NCBI GenBank assembly: GCA_964531325.1
Contig: CAZHCW010000004.1
Span: forward strand, 62,001-126,000
Direction of reading: 5' to 3'
Source of the DNA: UTCHB3 sp964531325
GTDB lineage: Bacteria > Bacteroidota > Ignavibacteria > Ignavibacteriales > Ignavibacteriaceae
DNA length: 64,000 bases
Shown: piece by piece, positions 42,556-50,099 of the stretch
Layout: each line of letters begins with the position of its first letter
How positions within the stretch are numbered: position 1 is the first letter of the stretch
The notes under the pieces: model-generated
Told to the model about the DNA's origin: nothing
The model's database searches: none
What the model saw: only the letters and a program-made list of their open reading frames with translations
Program-made: the position numbers and the translations under genes

Positions 42556-43152
42556 TTGGCAAGATCCAAAGACATTTCACCCTCCCGCCGGGAAAAGCTG
42601 ATGCGAGTTGCATCATACCGGCAAAACGACCTTACCATAGTTCTCGAAAATATCCATGATCCGCATAATGTAAGTGCAATTTTAAGGAGTTGTGATGCGG
42701 TAGGTATAAAAAAAGTTTCACTCCTTTATAACATCGAAAAATTCCCAAAACTTGGCGGAAAATCCTCTGCTTCCGCTTCCAAATGGATCGAAACACAAAA
42801 ATTTAAAACTGTGGATGACTGTTACACTGCATTGAGAAGTCAGGGATTTACCATCGCCGCAAGCTTTCTTGATGATAAATCAAGGACACTTCACGATATC
42901 GATTTTACAAAAAAGATCGCTCTCGTGATTGGGAATGAACACCGGGGAATCTCAGAAGAGGCATTGTTAAAAGCCGATTTCAGTTATTATATCCCTATGA
43001 AAGGGATGATACAAAGTCTAAATGTTTCGGTTGCTGCGGCTGTGTCGGTTTATGAAGCACTTAGGCAGAAACTTGCTGCTGGGCATTATGAAAAATCAAG
43101 ATTGCCGGCAGAAGAGTTTGATGAAATGGCTTTAAAATGGATCAACAAATGA
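42556..43152 (+). CDS. trmH: TrmH/SpoU-family tRNA 2'-O-methyltransferase
   Basis: SPOUT methyltransferase, probably modifying Gm18 of tRNA. 198 aa with a TTG start at 42556. Motif 1 is in ENIHDPHNVSAILRSCDAVG, motif 2 in ALVIGNEHRGISEEAL, and motif 3 in IPMKGMIQSLNVSVAAAVSVYEAL, forming the deep trefoil knot that binds S-adenosylmethionine. The short C-terminus and the N-terminal RREKLMRVASYRQNDL match TrmH (not RlmB, which has an L30e-like N-domain). Its stop shares ATGA with a 41-codon ORF that leads into aroA. Confidence 0.88.
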   Translation: MARSKDISPSRREKLMRVASYRQNDLTIVLENIHDPHNVSAILRSCDAVGIKKVSLLYNIEKFPKLGGKSSASASKWIETQKFKTVDDCYTALRSQGFTIAASFLDDKSRTLHDIDFTKKIALVIGNEHRGISEEALLKADFSYYIPMKGMIQSLNVSVAAAVSVYEALRQKLAAGHYEKSRLPAEEFDEMALKWINK

Positions 43153-43274
43153 ATTATGGTGACTCCACTTCCACAAATTTTAAGAAACAATTTGAATTAA
43201 CTTTTGACGCTTTTGCTAAAAACATGGCCCTGGATAAATTAGTTGATTCAAACAACAAAAAGGAACAAAATTGA
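43149..43274 (+). CDS. Candidate 41-aa ORF coupled between trmH and aroA
   Basis: ATG 43149 shares ATGA with the trmH stop, and its TGA at 43272 shares TTGA with the aroA TTG start, so it fits exactly between the two genes with four-base overlaps at both ends. The product (starts MNYGDSTSTNFKKQFELTFD, ends NNKKEQN) is a soluble, charged peptide with one likely helix (about 11-34) and no known family. Such exact coupling at both ends is unlikely for an untranslated spacer, but the peptide is too short to judge by composition. Confidence 0.5.
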   Translation: MNYGDSTSTNFKKQFELTFDAFAKNMALDKLVDSNNKKEQN

Positions 43275-44554
43275 GTATTAAAAATATTAGTCCCATAACA
43301 CGAGTTAAAGGTGAGTTGACATTTGGTGGTGACAAATCGGTTTCACACCGTGCTGTGATTTTTGCTTCAATGGCTGAGGGGGGATCAGTGATCAAAAATA
43401 TTTCATCAAGCGAAGATGTAAAATCAACCATAAAGTGTTTGAAGTCAATTGGTGCCAAAATCGACCAAAAAGATGGTGTGATTGTCATAAAAGGGGTGGG
43501 ATTTAAAGGATTTACCAAAAGTGAGGAAGTGCTTGATGCCGGTAATTCGGGAACTACAGCAAGACTTCTTGCCGGGTTGTTGGCGGCGCAGGATTTTGAA
43601 TCGGTAATTACAGGTGATGAGTCACTTCAAAAAAGACCTATGGATCGGGTAACTGCTCCTCTTAAAAAGATTGGTGCAAAAGCCACTCTCGACAAAAAAC
43701 ACCTTCCGATGACGATTAAAAAAAGTAAACTTAAAGCGGGGGAGATTACACTTGAAGTGGCAAGTGCCCAGGTAAAAAGTGCCCTTATACTTGCAGGACT
43801 CCATATTGAAGATGGAGAGTTGACAATCATCGACCCATTTGAAACAAGAAACCACACGGAAGAGATGTTGGGAATAACCCGGGTTGATCATCCTGCGGGG
43901 AAAGCGATCACCGTATTGTCCAAATTTTATCCCCAGGCAGGGGAATATCTGATCCCAGGTGACATTTCGAGCGCAATGTTCTTTATTGTGCTCACATTAA
44001 TTGCCGGTGATTCACTTCGAATCAAAAATCTTTTGCTTTCTCCTGAAAGAATTAAAGCACTCGAAATTTTGCAAAGAATGGGTGCGAATATAATTTTCGA
44101 CAGGGAAGAGACTGGTAAGTGTGGAAAATCAGGAGATATTTTTGTTAAACGATCCGACTTAATTAATGTTGAGATATTTCCTGAGGAAATTCCTCTTATC
44201 ATAGATGAAATTCCTGCACTCACAATCGCCGGACTATTTGCCGAAGGGGGATTTATGATAAGGAATGCCGCAGAGTTGAGGATTAAAGAAACAGACAGGA
44301 TCACAGCCATCGTAAAAAATCTCGGTTTTTGTGGTGCAGAAGTTATTGAGTATGAAGACGGTTTTCTGCTTTACGGAAAAGATGTGGATGATTTTGCACT
44401 TTTTGAATCTTTTGGTGACCACAGAATTGCAATGGCATTTTCGATCCTTGCGGCACTATTAAACAAAGGGGGAAAAGTGAATCAGGCAGAGTGTGTTAAT
44501 ATTTCAAATCCAAATTTTTATGAACAACTTGAACAGATTTCAAAAAAGGATTAA
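43271..44554 (+). CDS. aroA: 3-phosphoshikimate 1-carboxyvinyltransferase (EPSP synthase)
   Basis: Transfers enolpyruvyl from PEP to shikimate-3-phosphate in aromatic amino acid synthesis. 427 aa, TTG start at 43271 with AAGGA six bases upstream. Family motifs: GDKSVSHRAVIFASMA, DAGNSGTTARLLAGL, GDESLQKRPMDRV, GDISSAMFFIVLTLI, ELRIKETDRI and FGDHRIAMAFSI. All are intact. The sequence type with G-N-S-G-T-T is the ordinary bacterial form. A three-base gap separates it from the M1 peptidase. Confidence 0.97.
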   Translation: MSIKNISPITRVKGELTFGGDKSVSHRAVIFASMAEGGSVIKNISSSEDVKSTIKCLKSIGAKIDQKDGVIVIKGVGFKGFTKSEEVLDAGNSGTTARLLAGLLAAQDFESVITGDESLQKRPMDRVTAPLKKIGAKATLDKKHLPMTIKKSKLKAGEITLEVASAQVKSALILAGLHIEDGELTIIDPFETRNHTEEMLGITRVDHPAGKAITVLSKFYPQAGEYLIPGDISSAMFFIVLTLIAGDSLRIKNLLLSPERIKALEILQRMGANIIFDREETGKCGKSGDIFVKRSDLINVEIFPEEIPLIIDEIPALTIAGLFAEGGFMIRNAAELRIKETDRITAIVKNLGFCGAEVIEYEDGFLLYGKDVDDFALFESFGDHRIAMAFSILAALLNKGGKVNQAECVNISNPNFYEQLEQISKKD

Positions 44555-44557
44555 ATA

Positions 44558-46417
44558 ATGTCCCTGAAGGTTTTGGTTTTTACAATTTTGGTCTATTCTG
44601 TTTCTTCATTTGCGCAGAATTATTCAATTAATGATTATATGCCTCTGAATTTACGGGAAGCGGTTGAAAAGGGATTCCGCAGTTATGATGGTAAACCCGG
44701 GAAAAATTATGTACAAAACGATGTCAGTTATAAAATTGATGCGGAATTGTTGCCAAAAGAGGGAAAAGTAAGGGGGAAAGTTATCATAAATTATAAAAAC
44801 AACTTTCCAAATTCACTTGAAAAGTTAGTTTTAAGGCTGTATCAGGATGCCTTTAAAAAAGGGGTCGGGAGAGATTTTCAGATTGATCCCTCTGATGTTC
44901 ATGATGGAACGATAATTTCAGATATTAAAATTGACGGGAAAAATATTGATGTAAACGGTGATAAAATAAACCGTTCAGGGACATTACTTTTTGTGAAATT
45001 GGATACTCCATTAAACACCGGTGTAAATGTTACTGTGGAGATGAATTGGGAAGTGAAATTTCCTGAGATTACAAGAGTAAGGATGGGGAAATACAGTGAT
45101 TCCACTCTTTTTATTGCATACTGGTATCCTCAAATGTCAGTATATGATGATCTTCAGGGGTGGGATGAACAAAACTTTACAATGAATCAGGAGTTTTACA
45201 ACAATTTTGCAGATTTTGATGTAAAAATCACGGCTCCTGAAGGATTTCTTATCTGGGCTACGGGTGAGTTACAAAACCCGGCAGAGGTTTATTCAGATGA
45301 TGTATTAAAAGGTTTTGAAAAGGCAAAAACTTCAAATGAAATAGTGAAAATTGTAAGCAGCGAGACAAAAAACAATCTAAAAACCAGAAAAGGAAACAAT
45401 ACTTTTCATTACACTGCCAAGTATGTTCCTGATTTCGCCTTTGGTGCAGCACTTGATTATCTTTGGGATGCATCGACAATGGTGGTTGACAAAAAAACAG
45501 GGAGAAAAGCATTTATCTCGGCAGTTTACAATGAAAAATCTGAAGATTTTTATCAGGTGGTAGAAATCTCCCGTAAGGCAATCAAATATTTTTCTGAGGA
45601 CTTACCGGGTGTGCCATATCCATATCCATCCATGACTGTTTTTAATGGTCAGGGAGGAATGGAGTTCCCGATGATGGTAAATGATGGCTCAGAAACGACT
45701 TTTTCTTCCACTGTTGGGTTGACAGCCCACGAAATCGCCCATACTTATTTCCCGTTTTTTATGGGTACAAATGAAGTTAAATATGCTTTTATGGATGAAG
45801 GTATGGCACGGATGATTCCCTACAAATTTCAAAAAGAAGTTGGGAAGTATAATCCTGTAGCGACTCAAATGAAAGCTTTTGACGAGAGAGCAGGCAGAGA
45901 GTTTGAAGTGCCTCCGATGGTGCCTTCAATTCAACTTAAGGGACCAACCTACAGAATGGCAGCTTATAACCGGCCGGCACTGGCTTATCTCTTTTTACAG
46001 GATATGATGGGTGAGGATAAATTCAGAGAAGCCATGCAAAATTACACCGAAGTATGGAAAGGGAAACATCCAAATCCATTCGATTTTTTTAATATCATGA
46101 GCAGTTTTTATGGCGAAGACCTGAGTTGGTACTTCAAATCCTGGTTTTTTAATTGGGATTATCCTGATTTGAGGCTCAAGTTTGAGGGGGGTACTGATTA
46201 CACAGTGCAAAACCTTGGCAGACTGCCACTTCCTGTAAAGATATATCTGGCAGAGGGTACGGACAAGAAGCTTATGTATTATCAACCTGCTTCAATCTGG
46301 AAAGATGGTAAAACTACCATTAAGGTGAAACTTGAAACCCCGGATAAGATGACCTGGTACCAGCTTGGTGATGAGAACATCCCCGATGTTAACCGGCTTG
46401 ATAATGTTCTGAAATAG
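44558..46417 (+). CDS. Exported M1-family metallopeptidase
   Basis: Gluzincin aminopeptidase-like protein, 619 aa. Signal peptide MSLKVLVFTILVYSVSSFAQ. Zinc site HEIAH at 391-395 with the third ligand Glu414 (19 residues after the second His, as in M1). The substrate-anchoring GGMEF (G-x-M-E-N in classical members) lies before it. An N-terminal beta-saddle domain (about 45-260) precedes the catalytic domain. The fourth ligand position in G-M-E-F has Phe where Asn is usual, common in the Bacteroidota M1 subgroup. Predicted periplasmic or surface peptidase; no T9SS domain is seen. Confidence 0.9.
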   Translation: MSLKVLVFTILVYSVSSFAQNYSINDYMPLNLREAVEKGFRSYDGKPGKNYVQNDVSYKIDAELLPKEGKVRGKVIINYKNNFPNSLEKLVLRLYQDAFKKGVGRDFQIDPSDVHDGTIISDIKIDGKNIDVNGDKINRSGTLLFVKLDTPLNTGVNVTVEMNWEVKFPEITRVRMGKYSDSTLFIAYWYPQMSVYDDLQGWDEQNFTMNQEFYNNFADFDVKITAPEGFLIWATGELQNPAEVYSDDVLKGFEKAKTSNEIVKIVSSETKNNLKTRKGNNTFHYTAKYVPDFAFGAALDYLWDASTMVVDKKTGRKAFISAVYNEKSEDFYQVVEISRKAIKYFSEDLPGVPYPYPSMTVFNGQGGMEFPMMVNDGSETTFSSTVGLTAHEIAHTYFPFFMGTNEVKYAFMDEGMARMIPYKFQKEVGKYNPVATQMKAFDERAGREFEVPPMVPSIQLKGPTYRMAAYNRPALAYLFLQDMMGEDKFREAMQNYTEVWKGKHPNPFDFFNIMSSFYGEDLSWYFKSWFFNWDYPDLRLKFEGGTDYTVQNLGRLPLPVKIYLAEGTDKKLMYYQPASIWKDGKTTIKVKLETPDKMTWYQLGDENIPDVNRLDNVLK

Positions 46418-46444
46418 TGATTATAGCTATGGGGGATAGTTCTA

Positions 46445-46512
46445 CGGATTACACGGATTTAACGCGGATTACACGGATTTTTTTTGGACACAGATACACG
46501 CAGATTAGACGG
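46445..46512. repeat. CGGATTACAC-type intergenic repeat
   Basis: CGGATTACACGGATTT occurs twice in close succession, followed by degenerate copies (ACGCAGATTAGACGGATTTT). It sits in the 214-base gap between the M1 peptidase and thyA. Repeats of this form are familiar in intergenic regions of Bacteroidota and relatives; function unknown. Confidence 0.65.
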
Positions 46513-46576
46513 ATTTTCGCCGATATATTTTGTAAGCTGATGCATTCGGGATCATAACAAAATCTTTCGATTGAAA

Positions 46577-46607
46577 TTTGTAAATTACGGTTTAACTTTT
46601 TTACAAA
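46577..46607. promoter_or_regulatory. Inverted repeat upstream of thyA
   Basis: TTTGTAAA (46577-46584) and TTTACAAA (46600-46607) are exact reverse complements with a 15-base spacer, ending 24 bases before the thyA ATG. Position and symmetry are those of an operator or a 5' hairpin. No regulator is known to me for this site. Confidence 0.3.
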
Positions 46608-46631
46608 TACATTGGAAAAGACTGCTCTCGG

Positions 46632-47471
46632 ATGAAAGAATACCTGGATTTGGTGCGACTCGTGATGAAAGAAGGAATAAGAAAACCTTCCCGGACCGGA
46701 ATTGATACGATTTCATATTTCTCTGCAAACTATCGTGTTGATATTTCAAACGGATTTCCGTTACTTACCACAAAAAAGATGGTATGGAAATCCCTTTTAC
46801 ACGAAGTGTTGTGGTACCTTTCGGGTGAAGATCACATCAGAAATCTTAGAAAACATACAAAAATCTGGGATGCCTGGGCAGATGAAAATGGTGATCTTGA
46901 AACTGCTTACGGCTATTATTGGCGGAAATTCCCTTCAGCCGAACTCGATGAAAATGGTAACTGGCAGGTACGACAGGTAGATCAAATTAGATATATAATC
47001 GATGAGATCAAACGGAATCCTTACAGTCGCAGACTTATTGTAACTGCCTGGGAACCCGGGAACGCCACCACAAGTAAACTCCCTCCTTGTCACTATACTT
47101 TTGCATTTAATGTTCAAGGAAACAGGCTAAACTGTCACCTCACGCAAAGATCGGGTGATATCGCTTTGGGAATTCCTTTTAATCTGGCTGCCTATTCGAT
47201 GTTGACCATGATTATCGCCAATGAAACAGGATTAGAACCCGGAATTTTCAGTCACACCATCATTGATGCCCATATATATGTTGCGGATAAAGGTTCTGAC
47301 CTGGAGCAATATGACCATCTTGAGGGACTTAAAATTCAGCTCGAAAGAGAACCTCTTCCCCTTCCAACACTTAAAATAGCCAAAAAACCGATTGATGAAC
47401 TTACATTTGAAGATTTTGAGTTGGTTGGATATCAATCCCATCCGGCGATAAAATTTGAGGTTGCAGTTTGA
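46632..47471 (+). CDS. thyA: Thymidylate synthase
   Basis: Methylates dUMP to dTMP using methylenetetrahydrofolate. 279 aa. The nucleophile is Cys153 in LPPCHYTF. Other conserved parts: RTGIDTISYF near the N-terminus, LLHEVLWYLSG, YGYYWR, the phosphate-binding RRLIVTAWEP, QRSGDIALGIPFN and HIYVADKG. The gene is a classical ThyA, not the flavin-dependent ThyX. Its stop overlaps the folA TTG (TTGA). ThyA oxidises folate to dihydrofolate, which the next gene product reduces. Confidence 0.97.
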   Translation: MKEYLDLVRLVMKEGIRKPSRTGIDTISYFSANYRVDISNGFPLLTTKKMVWKSLLHEVLWYLSGEDHIRNLRKHTKIWDAWADENGDLETAYGYYWRKFPSAELDENGNWQVRQVDQIRYIIDEIKRNPYSRRLIVTAWEPGNATTSKLPPCHYTFAFNVQGNRLNCHLTQRSGDIALGIPFNLAAYSMLTMIIANETGLEPGIFSHTIIDAHIYVADKGSDLEQYDHLEGLKIQLEREPLPLPTLKIAKKPIDELTFEDFELVGYQSHPAIKFEVAV

Positions 47472-47962
47472 GAAGAATCATAATTGTTGCGGTGGCAAGA
47501 AATTTTGTAATCGGTAAAGCGAATGGTGATATGTCGTGGACCGTCAAAGAAGATTTTGACCATTTTAAGTCAACGACAATTGGTTATCCTGTATTGATGG
47601 GAAGAAAAACCTACGGCTACTTCAAAAAACCTCTACGAGATCGTGAGCATATTGTAATTACACACGATAAAAAATTTGACCCCAAACATGTTGGTGTAAA
47701 AGTGTTTAACACGCTCCGCGAAGGATTTGAGTATGTGGAGACATTACACACAGATAAAATGTTTATAATCGGTGGTGGTGATGTTTATAAACAGGTCTTG
47801 CAACAGGGACTTGTGGATGAAATGATCATCTCCTGGATGGATTTTGATGCCGAAGGTGAAGTTTCATTTCCCCGATTTAATGAAAGTGAGTGGGAAGTAA
47901 AGAGTCGGGAGAAACGGGAGCAGTTTGAGATTGTGCACTACATTAGAACTTTAGAACTTTAG
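47468..47962 (+). CDS. folA: Dihydrofolate reductase
   Basis: NADPH-dependent reduction of dihydrofolate to tetrahydrofolate. 164 aa with TTG start at 47468 overlapping the thyA stop. Motifs: VAVARNFVIGKANGDMSW (Met20-loop region), MGRKTYGYF, HIVITHD and IIGGGDVYKQVL. The substrate-binding Asp is in K-E-D-F-D. The last codons (R-T-L-E-L-stop) are already part of an 8-nt tandem repeat that continues to 48008, so the C-terminus of the enzyme is set by the array. Confidence 0.95.
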   Translation: MRRIIIVAVARNFVIGKANGDMSWTVKEDFDHFKSTTIGYPVLMGRKTYGYFKKPLRDREHIVITHDKKFDPKHVGVKVFNTLREGFEYVETLHTDKMFIIGGGDVYKQVLQQGLVDEMIISWMDFDAEGEVSFPRFNESEWEVKSREKREQFEIVHYIRTLEL

Positions 47963-48008
47963 AACTTTAGAACTTTAGAACTTTAGAACTTGAGAACTTG
48001 AGAACTTG
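47945..48008. repeat. Eight tandem copies of an 8-mer (AGAACTTT/AGAACTTG)
   Basis: Five units AGAACTTT followed by three AGAACTTG, without interruption. The array begins inside folA, provides its stop codon (TAG 47960-47962) and ends 30 bases before mutL. The same 8-mer family occurs after cysK (reverse orientation) and after the GT2 gene at 55547. Confidence 0.92.
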
Positions 48009-48037
48009 AGAAAATGAAATAAATTTAGAAAAGACAG

Positions 48038-49990
48038 ATGAAAATTAGAGTTTTACCCGATAATATATCAAGCAAGATTGCTGCCGGAGAGGTCATACAG
48101 AGACCTGAGTCGGCGGTGAAGGAGTTGATGGAAAATTCCATTGATGCGGGGGCAACTCATATCGAATTGATGGTTAGAAATGCCGGAAAATCGCTCATCA
48201 GGGTGGTTGATAACGGTGATGGCATGGGGGAAGAGGATGCTCTGATATGTATAATGAAACATGCTACAAGTAAAATCAGTGAAGAAAAAGACCTTGATGC
48301 GATAAAGACCCTTGGTTTCAGAGGGGAAGCACTTAGTTCTATTGTTGCAGTTGCACAATTTGAAATGAAAACGGGGACTGATACTTCTGAACTTTCGACG
48401 ATACTAAAAATTGAAGACAGCAGAACCATTTTAAAAGAAGAAGGTGGATATTTTAAGGGAACGGATATCAGTGTAAAGAATCTTTTTTACAACATTCCGG
48501 CGCGTAGAAATTTTCTAAAATCCGATTCAACAGAACTGAGACATGTGATTGATACATTTCAAAAACTTGCCCTGGGAAAACCTGATATCCATTTTACGCT
48601 TTTTTCGGATGATTCAAAAATTCTCGATTATTTGCCCGGAACACTTTCAGACAGGATTGGGCAGGTTTTTGGGGAAAAGAGTTTTAACAACATCATTCAG
48701 ATCGAAGAGAAAACTGAATATCTAAATTTGAGTGGATTTCTCGGCAAACCTGCATTGGTGAAAAAGGCGAGGGGAGATCAATATCTTTTTCTAAATGGCA
48801 GATTTGTCAGCTCAAAACAGGTAAATTTTGCGGTGTTTAACGCCTATGAAAATTTCCTTGAAAAAGGGGACTATCCATTTTTTATCCTCTTTTTAGATAT
48901 TGATCCCGCAAAAATTGATGTTAATGTTCATCCTTCAAAACTTGAAGTAAGGTTTGAAGAGGATAAGGATATTTATAATTTTGTAAATGCTGTGGTTCGC
49001 AAAGGTTTGGCAGCTTATGATCTTGTACCTTCCCTTTCTTTCTCTACAAATACTTTGGAGGGGCATAACAAACTCGGTTTTGACAATTATTCAAGAGCGG
49101 ATAGAAGCGATTTTAGTGACAGGCCGGCAGTTCAGAACGATTCACCAAACAGAGAGAACAAGAGTCAGTTTGGTCAGATGCCTTCCTCCTCAAAACGGAT
49201 TGGAATTAACGACAATGATATTGATCTGATCTTTGGAGCCCTTTCACGAAATGTGGAACGGGGACCTGAAGATGAAGATGTGAGCCATCCATTTGATGAG
49301 CAGAGTGGAGGCGATTCGCAGGGTCAAACACACAATTATAAAAGTGGACAGCTTGATCAGGATGTTTATACTCCAAAGATTTTTGAGAGAATTCCTGCTG
49401 ATGATGCCGAAACAAACTCAACTCCTTTTATCATTCAATTGCACAATAAATATATTTTGTGCCAGATAAAAACGGGTTTAATGATTATCGATCAGCATGT
49501 GGCACATGAGCGGATTTTATATGAAATGGCAAAAAAACAGTTGACTCAAAATTTCCCGTTGTTTCAACAATTGTTGTTCCCAAAAGTTGTTTCGACCGAT
49601 CCTGCAAGGGTAATGTTGGTGAAGGAGATTCAGGATTACCTTCAACGATTGGGATTCATCGTGAAAGTCATCTCAAAAACCGATCTGGTAGTGGAAGCAA
49701 TTCCTTCACAGGTAAAAACAGGTGAGGAAGAAAAAATATTGCTCGAGATATTAGATCAGTATATCGAAAACAGGGAAGAAAAAATACTTGATGAAACTGA
49801 GAACATGGCAAAATCATTTTCCTGTAAAGCAGCCATCAAAGCGGGTGACAGACTCTCACAAGAAGAGATGCGCCGACTTATTGATGAACTGTTTGCCACA
49901 GAAAACCCGTATGTTTGTCCCCACGGAAGACCGGTCGTCTTAAAAATCTCTCTTGATGAATTTGACAGGAGATTTGGAAGAACAAGCTAA
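48038..49990 (+). CDS. mutL: DNA mismatch repair protein MutL (endonuclease type)
   Basis: GHKL ATPase that links MutS recognition to strand removal. 650 aa. N-terminal ATPase motifs: IAAGEVIQRPESAVKELMENSIDAGAT, DNGDGM, GFRGEAL and SSIV. A low-complexity linker spans about 340-460. The C-terminal domain contains the nicking-endonuclease metal motif DQHVAHERILYE (from Asp485; consensus DQHA-x2-E-x4-E with A to V), SCKAAIKAGD and CPHGRP. The protein is therefore of the self-nicking kind used by bacteria without MutH. 47 bases of mostly repeat DNA lie before it. Confidence 0.96.
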   Translation: MKIRVLPDNISSKIAAGEVIQRPESAVKELMENSIDAGATHIELMVRNAGKSLIRVVDNGDGMGEEDALICIMKHATSKISEEKDLDAIKTLGFRGEALSSIVAVAQFEMKTGTDTSELSTILKIEDSRTILKEEGGYFKGTDISVKNLFYNIPARRNFLKSDSTELRHVIDTFQKLALGKPDIHFTLFSDDSKILDYLPGTLSDRIGQVFGEKSFNNIIQIEEKTEYLNLSGFLGKPALVKKARGDQYLFLNGRFVSSKQVNFAVFNAYENFLEKGDYPFFILFLDIDPAKIDVNVHPSKLEVRFEEDKDIYNFVNAVVRKGLAAYDLVPSLSFSTNTLEGHNKLGFDNYSRADRSDFSDRPAVQNDSPNRENKSQFGQMPSSSKRIGINDNDIDLIFGALSRNVERGPEDEDVSHPFDEQSGGDSQGQTHNYKSGQLDQDVYTPKIFERIPADDAETNSTPFIIQLHNKYILCQIKTGLMIIDQHVAHERILYEMAKKQLTQNFPLFQQLLFPKVVSTDPARVMLVKEIQDYLQRLGFIVKVISKTDLVVEAIPSQVKTGEEEKILLEILDQYIENREEKILDETENMAKSFSCKAAIKAGDRLSQEEMRRLIDELFATENPYVCPHGRPVVLKISLDEFDRRFGRTS

Positions 49991-50099
49991 TGCAAGTATT
50001 AGGTATTAATTATTAGGTATTATTTTTTGAGGGTTGGAAGAATTTTGGAATTTTGGGAAATTGGAGAAGTCAAAAACACTGAACAAACAGGAGACCAAT

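Noticed and set aside
46418..46631. tRNA or riboswitch in the thyA upstream gap
   Set aside because: No cloverleaf, T-loop sequence or known riboswitch core is visible; the gap is repeats and one inverted repeat.
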